Shown piece by piece: positions 8,903 to 18,130 of a stretch of 64,000 bases of DNA (positions are counted from its first letter, which is position 1; each line of letters starts with the position of its first letter). A program made the position numbers and the translations under genes. The DNA is taken from the NCBI RefSeq assembly GCF_001761465.1, contig NZ_CP017479.1, positions 2,542,001 through 2,606,000 on the forward strand, given 5' to 3'. Source of the DNA: Flavobacterium gilvum. GTDB taxonomy: Bacteria; Bacteroidota; Bacteroidia; Flavobacteriales; Flavobacteriaceae. Below the pieces are notes generated by a model. The model saw nothing but the letters and a program-made list of their open reading frames with translations. It ran no database searches and was not told where the DNA came from.

Positions 8903-10288
8903 TTACTCAACCAATTCTTTTTCGATTTCCTCTAAAGTTTTTCCTTTGGTTTCGATTAGATTTTTGAGAATAAATAAAAATCCGAAGATACATATTCCTG
9001 CATAAACCCAAAATGTTCCTGCAGCTCCCAAGGTTTTATTGAGCAAAGGGAAGGTATAGGTCAGGATAAAACAGGCTATCCAAAGGGCAAAAGTCGCTAG
9101 AGCCATGGCAGCTCCACGAACACGGTTTGGGAAAATTTCGGAGAGAATTACCCAAGTTATTGGAGCCAATGACATTGCATAAATCGCTATGGCCAAAACC
9201 ACCAGCGAAAGAACTACAACGCCTTTTAACTGAAAATAAAAAGCCGTGCCCAAAAGCAAATAGGTAACCGCTAATCCCGATGCTCCAAATATCATCAGTT
9301 TTTTACGTCCCCATTTATCAACCGTAGACATTGCGACAATTGTAAATACGAGGTTAACCGTTCCAGTAATTACGATGTTGAAAAGGGTATCGCTTACGCC
9401 ATAACCAGCGGCTGTAAAAATTTCTTCGGCATAATTAAAAACCGTGTTGATTCCGCACCATTGCTGGAAAACGGCGATAACAATTCCTAGAAGCAATACG
9501 TTTCTATATTTGGGATTGAAAAGTGATTTGAAATCAATTTTTTCACTCACATCATCCAATGTCGCCTGTATGTTGGACATTTCCTCATGGGCATATTCTT
9601 CACCGCCAATTTTTTGCAATGTTGGGAAAGCCTTTTCTTTTTTGCCTGCTTTTATCAGCCAACGCGGACTTTCGGGAAGGGTGAAAACTAGTATAAAAAA
9701 CACAATTGAAGGGACTCCACAAGCATAAAACATCCATCGCCAGCCTATTTGTCCATTCCATGAAGAACGAATGAATTCATCGCTAACCTCTGCAGGAACT
9801 TTGTCGGCAATAATGAGGTTTACAATTTGGGCGGCTAGAATTCCTATAACGAGTGTCATTTGATTAAGCGCCACAAAACGTCCTCTTAAATGTGAAGGAG
9901 CAACCTCGGCGATATATATTGGCGAAAGCGCCGATGCAAGTCCAATTCCCACCCCGCCTATGATTCTGAAAATAACAAATGAAAGGTAACTTGTAGCTAA
10001 TCCTGTGCCCAAAGAGGCGACCGTAAATAAGAAAGCAGAAAGTAACAACGGCCATTTTCGTCCAAATTTATCACTAATTACACCAGATACAACTGCACCA
10101 AGAATGCAACCAATTAAAGCGCAACTCATGGCCCAAGCCTGCAAATTGGCAGATGAAGTGATTTCGAAAAAACGTTCGTAAAAAGGTTTTGCACCGCCGA
10201 TTACGACCCAGTCATAACCAAAAAGCAATCCACCCATTGCCGAAACCATAGAAATGGATAATAAATAGGAATTGTTGAATTTCTTCAT
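8903..10288 (-). CDS. MFS sugar:proton symporter (XylE/GalP-like)
   Basis: 461-residue inner-membrane carrier with 12 predicted helices. Family marks are all present: GGLLFGYDWVVIGGA in helix 1, DKFGRKW in the 2-3 loop, IYIAEVAPSHLRGR after helix 4, PESPRWLIKAGK at the end of helix 6, QQWCGINTVFNYAEEIF in helix 7, DKWGRKKLM, and SEIFPNRVRG near helix 10. Members import xylose, galactose, glucose or similar monosaccharides with H+. Being first in the minus-strand cluster with DUF5107, GH35 and GH2 genes, it probably brings in the released sugar; galactose or a pentose are reasonable guesses. It is divergent from the AraC gene at 10444, and the gap between them carries operator-like repeats. 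Confidence 0.92.
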   Translation of the reverse strand: MKKFNNSYLLSISMVSAMGGLLFGYDWVVIGGAKPFYERFFEITSSANLQAWAMSCALIGCILGAVVSGVISDKFGRKWPLLLSAFLFTVASLGTGLATSYLSFVIFRIIGGVGIGLASALSPIYIAEVAPSHLRGRFVALNQMTLVIGILAAQIVNLIIADKVPAEVSDEFIRSSWNGQIGWRWMFYACGVPSIVFFILVFTLPESPRWLIKAGKKEKAFPTLQKIGGEEYAHEEMSNIQATLDDVSEKIDFKSLFNPKYRNVLLLGIVIAVFQQWCGINTVFNYAEEIFTAAGYGVSDTLFNIVITGTVNLVFTIVAMSTVDKWGRKKLMIFGASGLAVTYLLLGTAFYFQLKGVVVLSLVVLAIAIYAMSLAPITWVILSEIFPNRVRGAAMALATFALWIACFILTYTFPLLNKTLGAAGTFWVYAGICIFGFLFILKNLIETKGKTLEEIEKELVE

Positions 10289-10314
10289 CGAGATAGGTTT
10301 ATAATTATGAATGC

Positions 10315-10397
10315 AATATATTCTAAAAAAAATTAGGGAAGTATGGAATATATTACTTTATTACTGGATTATTTTACGATTTGTGTAGTTTGTGTAG
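10315..10397. promoter_or_regulatory. Operator-like repeats in the symporter/AraC divergent promoter
   Basis: A perfect 9-base inverted repeat, AATATATTC (10315-10323) and GAATATATT (10346-10354), has a centre-to-centre distance of 31 bases (three helical turns). Further right, TTTGTGTAG occurs twice back to back (10380-10388, 10389-10397). Both lie in the gap between the divergent symporter and AraC genes, the usual place for an AraC-type dimer to bind. Confidence 0.45.
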
Positions 10398-10443
10398 TAA
10401 TTATTTATGAAATTTGAATTTGATTTTTAAAAAAAGCAACGCT

Positions 10444-11340
10444 ATGGCTAAAATTAGAGATGGATTTATGGGTGAACGAGCCGTCGTTTTACCAATCCCC
10501 ATCATTGAAGATTTCAGAAAAACCGACTTGGGGTCATTGTTATACATCACGGATATTGGGTTTTATCCAAAAGCTTCGTTCCATTTTAGGAAAAGAAAAA
10601 AGGAAGAGGCTTCCCAATATATTTTGATTTATGTTATTGAAGGAGAGGGGTGGTTTGAATTAGAAAATCAAAGGCAAAAAGTAAGCGCAAGCCAAGTTTT
10701 TGTTTTACCAAAGGAAAAAGCACACAGTTATGGAAGTGATTTGAATAATCCATGGACTATTTATTGGTGCCACTTTGATGGAGGAAAAGCTGCTTTTTTT
10801 GCCGAGGGACTCCAAAAGCCATTGCTTATTCCAGCAGAAAAAGATTCAAGGATTGAATATCAATTTAAGTTATTTGAGGAGATATTTTCGACCTTAAAAA
10901 ACGGATTCAACAAAGAGAATTTGGAATTTAGTATTACTGCCTTTTTTTATTTTCTCGGTTCGCTTAAATATTTAGGGACTTTCCGTGCTGGTACATCGGT
11001 GAATGAGGAAGAACAACAATTGGATATGGTGGACAATGCCATACATTATATGCGAGAAAATGTTCGCAAACGTATTACTTTAAAACAAGTTGCTGATTAT
11101 GTAGGCTTTTCTACTTCTCATTTTTCGGCAAAATTTCAAGAAAAAACCGGTTATTCTCCGTTGAATTACCATATACATCTAAAGATTCAGGAAGCTTGTC
11201 ATTATCTCGATTTTTCGGATATGAAAATCAACCAAATCAGCATGCTTGTAGGTTTTGATGACCCTTTTTATTTTACGCGATTATTTGGCAAGACCATGGG
11301 AAGTTCCCCGAGCGATTACCGTAAAAAGGAAAAAGGATAA
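10444..11340 (+). CDS. AraC family transcriptional regulator with cupin sensor domain
   Basis: The start is set at the ATG at 10444 (MAKIRDGFMGERAVV, 298 residues); a longer reading from a TTG at 10414 adds only a lysine/asparagine-rich tail. The N-terminal half is an AraC-binding cupin (residues ~25-170; EGEGWFELENQRQKVSASQVFVLP), which senses a small sugar. The C-terminal ~100 residues hold two helix-turn-helix motifs (ITLKQVADYVGFSTSHFSAKF and INQISMLVGFDDPFYFTRLF). It is divergent from the MFS symporter and 150 bases ahead of a GH2 gene on its own strand, so it probably controls both in response to the imported sugar. Confidence 0.9.
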   Translation: MAKIRDGFMGERAVVLPIPIIEDFRKTDLGSLLYITDIGFYPKASFHFRKRKKEEASQYILIYVIEGEGWFELENQRQKVSASQVFVLPKEKAHSYGSDLNNPWTIYWCHFDGGKAAFFAEGLQKPLLIPAEKDSRIEYQFKLFEEIFSTLKNGFNKENLEFSITAFFYFLGSLKYLGTFRAGTSVNEEEQQLDMVDNAIHYMRENVRKRITLKQVADYVGFSTSHFSAKFQEKTGYSPLNYHIHLKIQEACHYLDFSDMKINQISMLVGFDDPFYFTRLFGKTMGSSPSDYRKKEKG

Positions 11341-11447
11341 TCACATTTTTCCATATCAACCCCGGTCATTATATATCATTATTTGCCAAATGTCCGATTT
11401 TGACAAGCTTTGGCAAGTATTGATAACTCAGGGTTTATGAGAGGATT

Positions 11448-11455
11448 TATATTTG
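11448..11455 (+). promoter_or_regulatory. Putative -7 box TATATTTG for the GH2 gene
   Basis: TATATTTG matches the Bacteroidota sigma-ABfr -7 consensus TAnnTTTG and sits 36 bases before the ATG at 11492. No well-spaced -33 TTG/TTTG is obvious, so this rests on the -7 match alone. Confidence 0.4.
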
Positions 11456-11491
11456 TGAATCTTAATTAACCCCTAACCAAATAATGGAATA

Positions 11492-14476
11492 ATGAATTTT
11501 AAAAGTATTTTTTACGCATTAAGTTTTGCAATGTTATTTGCAAATTTTTCGGGTGCACAGAATAATGTGTCAGACAGAACAAAGTACAACTTTGATTACG
11601 GTTGGAAATTGCATGTTGGCGATGTTGAAGAAGCATCAAAAACAGAGTTTGACGACAAGGTATGGACACAAGTAAGTCTTCCTTATGCATGGAATCAGGC
11701 TGAAGCTTTTAAAATGGATATAGCCGAATTATCCACCGGAATAGCTTGGTATAGAAAATCATTTCAATTGCCAAAAGATTCGAATGATAAAAAGATTTTT
11801 ATAGAATTTGAAGGCGTTCGCCAAATGGGGGAAATTTATGTCAACGGTACTTTTGTGGGCAGGCATGAAAATGGTGTTATGGCTTTTGGTTTTGATCTGA
11901 CTCCTTTTGTAAAACCTTATCCGCAAGAGAATATCATCGCCGTAAAAACAGATAATGACTGGAAATACAAAGAGAAAAGCACCGGATCTGGATACCAATG
12001 GAATGATAAAAATTTTAACGCCAATTATGGTGGTATTCCCAAGAATGTTTATTTGTATGTAAAATCAAAGGCGTATCAGACACTTCCGTTGTATTCTACT
12101 TTGGGTACAACAGGTACTTATGTCTATGCGACCGATTTTGATATTCCACAAAAAAAGGCCGTTGTAAATATTTCTTCTCAGGTAAAAAATGAATTTGCAA
12201 AACCAATTAAAGCACAGTTGAAAGTAAGTGTTGCAGATATGGATGGAAAAGAAGTTGCTTCATTCTTGAGTGACACCTATACTTTGGCACCAAATGAAAC
12301 AAAGGATTTGAAAGCGTCAAAATCCTTAAATAATTTGAATTTTTGGAGTTGGGGATACGGTTATTTGTACAAAGTTTCTAGTGAATTATTAGTTGATAAT
12401 GCTTCTGCTGAAAAAGTTGTGATTCGTACAGGTTTCCGTAAAACTAAGTTCGAAAAAGGAATGATTTATCTAAACGATCGTGTCATTATGATGCACGGAT
12501 ATGCACAGCGCACGAGCAACGAATGGCCTTCTGTCGGAATGTCGGTTCCTTCCTGGATGAGCGATTACAGCAATAGTCTTATGGTTAAGAGCAATGCCAA
12601 TTTGGTACGATGGATGCATATTACGCCTTGGAAACAAGATATAGAATCCTGTGACAGAGTAGGTCTTATTCAGGCTATGCCGGCAGGAGATTCTGAAAAA
12701 GATGTAAATGACCGTCGATGGGGACAACGCACAGAGGTGATGCGCGACGCCATTATTTACAACCGAAACAATCCTAGTATTATTTTTTATGAGTCGGGGA
12801 ACGAAAGTATTTCTGAGGAGCACATGCAGGAAATGTTAACTATCAAAAATACTTATGATCCTTTTGGAGGAAGGGCAATAGGAAGTCGTGAAATGTTGGA
12901 CAGCAAAGTAGCCGAATACGGTGGGGAAATGTTGTATATTAACAAAAGTGCTCACATTCCGTTTTGGGCGACAGAATACAGCAGGGATGAAGGTTTGCGT
13001 AAATTTTGGGACGAGTTTACACCTCCTTTCCATAAGGAAGGAACTGGAGGAACGGCACATAAAAATGTGAACGGAAGCAAAGTTGCCGATGCAAGCCCTT
13101 ACAACCACAATCAGGATACACACGCAATAGAAGATGTGGTGCGCTGGTACGACTATTGGGAAATGCGTCCCGGTACAGGAGAACGAGTAAGTTCTGGTGG
13201 GGTTAATATTATTTTCAGTGATTCTAATACGCATTACCGAGGTCAGGAAAATTACCGTAGAAGCGGGGAGGTGGATGCTATGCGAATCCCGAAAGACAAT
13301 TATTTTGCGCATCAGGTAATTTGGGACGGATGGGTAGATACCGATACTCCAAATGCTCATATAATAGGTCATTGGAACTACGAAAATGGTGTAACCAAAG
13401 ATATTACCGTAGTTTCAACAGCTGATGTGGTGGAGTTATTCGTAAATAATGTAAGTATTGGAAAAGGAACTCAGGACAAAAGATTCTTGTTTAAGTTTAA
13501 AAATGTACAATTTAAACCGGGAACTATCAAAGCAATTGGTTACGACAAATCGGGTAAAAAAGTTTGTGAAAATGAAATTAGAACTGCTGGAAAACCTTAT
13601 GCGCTCAAATTAAGTACTATCGAAAGACCAGGTGGTACGCTTGCCAATGCAAATGATTTGGCAATCATACAGGTTGAAGTGGTGGACGAAAAAGGAAACC
13701 GTTGCCCAACTGCATTAAATATGATTGACTTTAAGGTAGAAGGAGAGGGAACTTATTTAGGCGGAATTGCGCAAGGATCGGATAATTTCATTGGCAAAAC
13801 AAGTCTTCCGGTGGAGTGTGGCGTGAACCGAATTTTGGTTAAAGCCAATGATAAAGCAGGGGAGATTTTAATAAAAGCAACTTCCGAATCTTTGAAAGGG
13901 GATGCTGTTACTGTGAAAACCATTAAAGCGGATACCTCAAAATTATCGACGACGATGACGAGTGAAAATTTGCCATCTTACATTGCAAAAGGACCTACAC
14001 CAAAAACACCATCGTTTAAGAAAACCAGAAATGCTATCGCTATTATTGGAGTCAAAACAGATTCAAATCAAGAGGATGTGGCCAAAAGTTACGATGATAA
14101 TGAGTTGACAGAATGGTCTAACGGAGATGGGATTGCAAAAATTGAATACGAATTGGAACGAAAAGCAACCATCAATCAGGTAGTTTTGAAACTATCCGGA
14201 TGGAGAAGCAAAAAATACCCGCTTCGAATTTCAATAGACGGGAAACAGTTATTCGACGGGATTACGCCTACCAGTTTGGGCTATGTGACCCTTGATGTTA
14301 AACCTACGAAAGGAAAAACGGTTCAGATTGAATTGATGGAGAATTCTAAAAACAGTAATGATATCAATTTGGTTGAAATTACTGGGAAAGTGGATGATGG
14401 TCTTTTGAAAAAAACAAACAGCAAAACCCCACAATTACCGATAGTTGAAATAGAATTTTATGAATCAATTCGTTAG
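11492..14476 (+). CDS. Glycoside hydrolase family 2 beta-galactosidase-type enzyme
   Basis: 994 residues, exported (signal peptide ends about ANFSGAQ, residue 23). GH2 sugar-binding domain (WYRKSFQLP near 88, EFEGVRQMGEIYVNG near 109), Ig-like domain, then a TIM barrel with acid/base E438 in ESGNES and likely nucleophile E495 in WATEYSRDEG. After the barrel come DUF4982-like and bacterial Ig-like sandwiches (from about 610), and a C-terminal F5/8 type C-like module (from about 845; WSNGDGIAKIEYELERKATI) that may bind glycan. Typical of the large Bacteroidota GH2 enzymes found in polysaccharide loci; galactoside, glucuronide or mannoside specificity cannot be told. It follows the AraC gene with its own -7 box and is closed by a strong terminator. 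Confidence 0.9.
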   Translation: MNFKSIFYALSFAMLFANFSGAQNNVSDRTKYNFDYGWKLHVGDVEEASKTEFDDKVWTQVSLPYAWNQAEAFKMDIAELSTGIAWYRKSFQLPKDSNDKKIFIEFEGVRQMGEIYVNGTFVGRHENGVMAFGFDLTPFVKPYPQENIIAVKTDNDWKYKEKSTGSGYQWNDKNFNANYGGIPKNVYLYVKSKAYQTLPLYSTLGTTGTYVYATDFDIPQKKAVVNISSQVKNEFAKPIKAQLKVSVADMDGKEVASFLSDTYTLAPNETKDLKASKSLNNLNFWSWGYGYLYKVSSELLVDNASAEKVVIRTGFRKTKFEKGMIYLNDRVIMMHGYAQRTSNEWPSVGMSVPSWMSDYSNSLMVKSNANLVRWMHITPWKQDIESCDRVGLIQAMPAGDSEKDVNDRRWGQRTEVMRDAIIYNRNNPSIIFYESGNESISEEHMQEMLTIKNTYDPFGGRAIGSREMLDSKVAEYGGEMLYINKSAHIPFWATEYSRDEGLRKFWDEFTPPFHKEGTGGTAHKNVNGSKVADASPYNHNQDTHAIEDVVRWYDYWEMRPGTGERVSSGGVNIIFSDSNTHYRGQENYRRSGEVDAMRIPKDNYFAHQVIWDGWVDTDTPNAHIIGHWNYENGVTKDITVVSTADVVELFVNNVSIGKGTQDKRFLFKFKNVQFKPGTIKAIGYDKSGKKVCENEIRTAGKPYALKLSTIERPGGTLANANDLAIIQVEVVDEKGNRCPTALNMIDFKVEGEGTYLGGIAQGSDNFIGKTSLPVECGVNRILVKANDKAGEILIKATSESLKGDAVTVKTIKADTSKLSTTMTSENLPSYIAKGPTPKTPSFKKTRNAIAIIGVKTDSNQEDVAKSYDDNELTEWSNGDGIAKIEYELERKATINQVVLKLSGWRSKKYPLRISIDGKQLFDGITPTSLGYVTLDVKPTKGKTVQIELMENSKNSNDINLVEITGKVDDGLLKKTNSKTPQLPIVEIEFYESIR

Positions 14477-14548
14477 TGATTTTGGTACAAAAAACCTAAG
14501 AAAGGTAAATAAAAATATAGATTAATTTGGTTTGTTATTTTAGTCAGT

Positions 14549-14588
14549 AACCTATCAGGACTTAGCATTACCCTGATAGGTTTTTTTT
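14549..14588 (+). terminator. Rho-independent terminator after the GH2 gene
   Basis: AACCTATCAGG (14549-14559) pairs with CCTGATAGGTT (14572-14582) over 11 bp, followed directly by a run of T. It is about 70 bases past the GH2 stop. Confidence 0.85.
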
Positions 14589-14691
14589 AAAGAGATTGAA
14601 TAGAGGAACAAAAAGTTTTCTTTTAATCTATATACCAAACAGTGACAATACGGGATACTACAGTGGGAATAATTAATATTTTTTTAATACT

Positions 14692-14739
14692 TTTAGCAAA
14701 ATTTCAGGTGAGGAAATTTTAGTACATTTAGCAGAATTT
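14692..14739 (+). promoter_or_regulatory. Direct repeat upstream of uxuA
   Basis: TTTAGCAAAATTT (14692-14704) and TTTAGCAGAATTT (14727-14739) differ at one base and are spaced 35 bases start to start. The second ends 17 bases before the uxuA start codon. Their position suits a regulator binding site or a promoter, but chance in AT-rich DNA is not excluded. Confidence 0.35.
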
Positions 14740-14755
14740 TTAAATAAATAATATA

Positions 14756-15934
14756 ATGAAACAAACATGGAGATGGTATGGGCCAAACGATCCGGTGTCA
14801 CTATCAGATATTAAACAAGCAGGAGCAACAGGAATTGTATCGGCTTTACATCATGTTCCAAACGGGAATGTTTGGACCGTTGAGGAGATTAAAAAAAGAA
14901 AAGCAATCATTGAGGAAAAGGGACTTATTTGGGATGTTGTAGAAAGTATTCCGGTTCATGAAAATATCAAAACCCGTTCTGGTGATTTTGCAAAATATAT
15001 CGAGAATTATAAAGCCAGTATTCAAAATTTGGCAAGCTGCGGTATCAACATCGTGTGCTACAATTTTATGCCGGTTTTGGACTGGACAAGAACTGATTTG
15101 AAATACGAAGTTGAGGATGGATCCAAAGCGCTTCGTTTTGACGTGACAGCTTTTGCTGCATTCGAATTGTATTTGTTGAAACGTCCGGGAGCAGAAGCAG
15201 AATATTCTGAAGAAATGAAGAAAGAGGCAAAATTATATATTGATAAACTTTCGGATGATGAAAAATCAGAGTTGGTAAGAAACATTATCGCAGGGCTTCC
15301 AGGAGCTGAAGAAGGATATACTCTTGAACAATTTCAAACAATCTTGAACACTTATTCTGAAATTGATGCTCAGACTTTGCGTGAAAATCTAGCATCTTTC
15401 TTAAAGGAAATCGTTCCTGTTGCAGAGCAAAATGGGGTGTTGATGTGTATTCACCCAGACGATCCACCTTACCCGATTTTGGGATTGCCACGAGTGGTAA
15501 GCACAGAGGAAGATTATGCTTATTTATTTTCGGAAGTGCCAAGCCGTTCCAACGGAATAACTTTTTGTACGGGATCATTGGGCGTTAGAGCCGATAATGA
15601 TTTAGTGGCAATTTTCAAACGTTTTGCTGACCGTGTTCACTTTTTACATTTGAGAAGTACGCTACGCGACGAAAAAGGAAATTTCTTTGAGGCAAACCAT
15701 TTGGAAGGTGACGTAAACATGTTCGATATCGTAAACGAAGTCGTAAAAGAAGAAAGAAGAAGACAAGCTGCAGGTATGATTGATGCAGCTATTCCAATGC
15801 GACCAGACCACGGGCACCAAATGCTTGATGATTTGAATAAAAAAACCAATCCGGGTTATTCAGCTATTGGGCGATTGAGAGGATTGGCAGAGTTGAGAGG
15901 ACTTGAATACGGAATTCTTTGCAGTTCTAATTAA
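14756..15934 (+). CDS. uxuA: D-mannonate dehydratase (first copy)
   Basis: 392 residues, cytosolic. It dehydrates D-mannonate to 2-keto-3-deoxy-D-gluconate in glucuronate catabolism. The family start TWRWYGPND, the segment [29 protein letters not shown] (about 102), the metal-site motif CIHPDDPP (about 230), FCTGSLG, HFLHLR and the closing RPDHGHQML are all seen, and the length matches the family. It is a single-gene unit: its own upstream direct repeat and a bidirectional terminator follow. A second, clearly diverged copy lies head-to-tail opposite at 16120-17289. Uronate isomerase (uxaC) and the KDG kinase/aldolase are not in the window. Confidence 0.95.
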   Translation: MKQTWRWYGPNDPVSLSDIKQAGATGIVSALHHVPNGNVWTVEEIKKRKAIIEEKGLIWDVVESIPVHENIKTRSGDFAKYIENYKASIQNLASCGINIVCYNFMPVLDWTRTDLKYEVEDGSKALRFDVTAFAAFELYLLKRPGAEAEYSEEMKKEAKLYIDKLSDDEKSELVRNIIAGLPGAEEGYTLEQFQTILNTYSEIDAQTLRENLASFLKEIVPVAEQNGVLMCIHPDDPPYPILGLPRVVSTEEDYAYLFSEVPSRSNGITFCTGSLGVRADNDLVAIFKRFADRVHFLHLRSTLRDEKGNFFEANHLEGDVNMFDIVNEVVKEERRRQAAGMIDAAIPMRPDHGHQMLDDLNKKTNPGYSAIGRLRGLAELRGLEYGILCSSN

Positions 15935-15974
15935 TTGCTAAGAATGAGTTTATAACAACTCATAATAATAGAAA

Positions 15975-16010
15975 AGGGCTTCGACTATAAAATCGAAGCC
16001 CTATTTTTTT
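15975..16010. terminator. Bidirectional terminator between the two uxuA genes
   Basis: AGGGCTTCGA (15975-15984) and TCGAAGCCCT (15993-16002) form a perfect 10-bp stem. On the plus strand it is followed by ATTTTTTT, on the minus strand by TTTCTATTATT, so it can serve both converging genes. Confidence 0.85.
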
Positions 16011-16044
16011 CTATTTAACTCAAACCTATATTAGTTTTTTTTTA

Positions 16045-16111
16045 CGCAGATTCAGCAGATTTTATGTTTTAAAAACAATTAAAAAATCCGTGTAAATCTG
16101 TTTGATCTGTG
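16045..16111. repeat. Intergenic imperfect palindrome, CGCAGATT family
   Basis: CGCAGATTCAGCAGATTT (16045-16062) is mirrored by AAATCTGTTTGATCTGTG (16094-16111) with 14 of 18 positions matching. It lies between the shared terminator and the stop of the second uxuA copy. The word structure (CAGATT repeated within each arm) resembles dispersed repeats and not a regulatory operator. Confidence 0.6.
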
Positions 16112-16119
16112 GGCTAATG

Positions 16120-17289
16120 TTATTTCTGCAAAAGTTTAATAGCAGCCATAGCTCCCTCTATTTGTGCCAAAGCCAGCATTCTACCATGAAACGAATATCC
16201 AGGATTGTACCCTTTGTCTGCATCGTCAAGCATCAATCGCCCATGATCGATACGCATCGGTAAATTTGGGTTCAGGGATTCAAATAGGGCAGCCACTTCA
16301 ATTAGATGGCCGCGCCCTTCGAGATGGGATGCTTCAATAAAATTGCCGCCTTCCAGAGTGTCAGTACTTCTTAGATGTACAAAATGAGTTCGCGAGGCAA
16401 ATTTTCGTGCCAGTTCTGGAACATTATTATTGATTCCGGTACTTAATGAGCCAGCACAAAAAGTCAGACCGTTATGGGGATTATCCACAGCATCCAATAT
16501 CCACTGAATATCTTCTTCATTGGTTACAATCCGAGGTAAACCCAACATTTGAAACGGAGGATCATCAGGATGAATACACATATTGATTCCGTATTGTTCA
16601 CAAACTGGCATGATGCGATTTAAGAAGTAGCGTAAATTTTCACGCAATTCATTTTTGTCTATTCTGTCGTAAACGCTAAGCAACCTGTTGAATATTGCCA
16701 CGGGATTTTGATCGCCCGCCTTAATGTTTCCGTTGATAAACCCCTGAGTCTTTACAATAATTGTGTCAATCAATTGTTCTTTTTCTGCTTCAGTAATCGT
16801 TTTGTCTAAGGCATAAACTTTTTTAAGTTCTTCACTGGTATATTCTTTTTCGGCATTTTTTCTGTTAAGAATTAGAATATCAAAATAAGCAAATTTGATT
16901 TTGTCAAAATAAAGCGTTGAGGTACCGTCTTCCAGCTTATAATCCAGATCCGTTCGAATCCAGTCAATCACCGGCATAAAATTATAACAGATTGTTTTAA
17001 CTCCTGCTTTTCCCAAATTCTCGAGACTTACAATATAGTTGTCAATGAGTTTGTTTCTATTGGGAGCGTTGTGTTTTATACCTTCACTCACCGGAAGGCT
17101 TTCCACAACAGACCATCGTAAACCTGCGTCTTCAATATATTTTTTTAAATCAAGAATTGCCTCCAGTGTCCATATTTCTCCATTCGGGATATCATGCAAT
17201 GCCGAGACTATGCCTTCAACACCAATTTGTCTAAGCATGGATAACGTTATTTTATCCTTTTTGCCAAACCATCTCCAAGTTTTTTCCAT
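16120..17289 (-). CDS. uxuA: D-mannonate dehydratase (second copy)
   Basis: 389 residues with the same family marks as the first copy: TWRWFGKKD, GIVSALHDIPNGEIW, CYNFMPVIDWIRTDL, the metal-site motif [21 protein letters not shown] and RIDHGRLML. The sequence is clearly diverged from the first copy, most of all in the central insert (residues ~150-200, with a longer SerLys/Glu-rich loop), so this is not a recent duplication. The stop codon of the SDR gene is 2 bases upstream, so the two are co-transcribed and probably translationally coupled. Together they make the classical fructuronate to mannonate to KDG pair; here the dehydratase acts on the SDR product. Confidence 0.94.
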   Translation of the reverse strand: MEKTWRWFGKKDKITLSMLRQIGVEGIVSALHDIPNGEIWTLEAILDLKKYIEDAGLRWSVVESLPVSEGIKHNAPNRNKLIDNYIVSLENLGKAGVKTICYNFMPVIDWIRTDLDYKLEDGTSTLYFDKIKFAYFDILILNRKNAEKEYTSEELKKVYALDKTITEAEKEQLIDTIIVKTQGFINGNIKAGDQNPVAIFNRLLSVYDRIDKNELRENLRYFLNRIMPVCEQYGINMCIHPDDPPFQMLGLPRIVTNEEDIQWILDAVDNPHNGLTFCAGSLSTGINNNVPELARKFASRTHFVHLRSTDTLEGGNFIEASHLEGRGHLIEVAALFESLNPNLPMRIDHGRLMLDDADKGYNPGYSFHGRMLALAQIEGAMAAIKLLQK

Positions 17290-17291
17290 AA

Positions 17292-18107
17292 TTATACGCC
17301 GCTAAATGCACTAAAACCACCGTCTACCGGCAATACAACACCTGTGATAAAACTCGCTGCATCGCTGCACAAAAATTGAACAGCACCATTTAATTCCGAA
17401 ATGTCACCAAATCGTCCCATAGGAGTTTTTGCTAAAACTTTTTTACTTCTGTCTGTAAGCGAGCCGTCAGGATTGATAAGTACAGCGCGGTTTTGGTCAC
17501 CAATGAAGAATCCTGGTGCAAGTGCGTTTACACGAATTCCATCACCATATTTCATCGCCATTTCCATTGCTAGCCATTGGGTGAAATTACTGATTCCTGT
17601 TTTGGCAACCGAATAGCCTGGCACACGCGTAATCGCGGAATAGGCGGCCATTGAGGACATATTGATGATGTTTCCGCTTTTTTGTTTAGACATTATTCGT
17701 CCAAATACCATGCTAGGGAATACTGTTCCGTTTAAGTTTAGGCTTGTCACTTTGTCCCAGTCGCTAATTTTCATGTCAAAAAACTCTTGGTCTGGTAATA
17801 GCGTGGCTCCCGGAAGGTTTCCTCCTGCAATATTCAATAGGATATCTATTTTTCCCCATTTGGCCAATACCTCATTTGCTACATTTTCCAAACTCTCAAT
17901 ATCCAATACGTTACCAACAACGCCTATTACGTCCTTGCCGTAAGCGGCAAGTTCTGCCACACGCTTATTGAGGTTTTCTTCATGAATATCTATAGCAACC
18001 ACTTTGGCGCCAGCCTGGATAAAACTTTTTGCGATACTACTGCCTAGAACACCACCGGCTCCGGTTATTATTGCTACTTTATCTTTTATGCTAAATGTCT
18101 CGTTCAT
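17292..18107 (-). CDS. SDR oxidoreductase, probable D-fructuronate reductase (D-mannonate oxidoreductase)
   Basis: The start is set at the ATG at 18107 (MNETFSIKDKVAIITGAGG, 271 residues). Rossmann motif TGAGGVLGSSIAK (about 15), NIAGGN (about 95), catalytic Ser in NMSSMAAYSAI, and the YSVAKTG motif with catalytic Tyr and Lys; the end ITGVVLPVDGGFSAFSGV is standard for the classical SDR family. Bacteroidota use an SDR in place of the long-chain UxuB, and the 2-base gap to uxuA supports NAD(P)H-dependent reduction of fructuronate to mannonate. A longer in-frame reading upstream would turn a 16-base A-tract into a lysine run and is not believed. The gene is divergent from an AraC regulator. Confidence 0.88.
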   Translation of the reverse strand: MNETFSIKDKVAIITGAGGVLGSSIAKSFIQAGAKVVAIDIHEENLNKRVAELAAYGKDVIGVVGNVLDIESLENVANEVLAKWGKIDILLNIAGGNLPGATLLPDQEFFDMKISDWDKVTSLNLNGTVFPSMVFGRIMSKQKSGNIINMSSMAAYSAITRVPGYSVAKTGISNFTQWLAMEMAMKYGDGIRVNALAPGFFIGDQNRAVLINPDGSLTDRSKKVLAKTPMGRFGDISELNGAVQFLCSDAASFITGVVLPVDGGFSAFSGV

Positions 18108-18130
18108 TTTTTTTTTTTTTTTGATACTTA

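Noticed and set aside
12836..13372. 178-residue minus-strand frame
   Set aside because: Antisense to the GH2 gene at 11492-14476; no family features.
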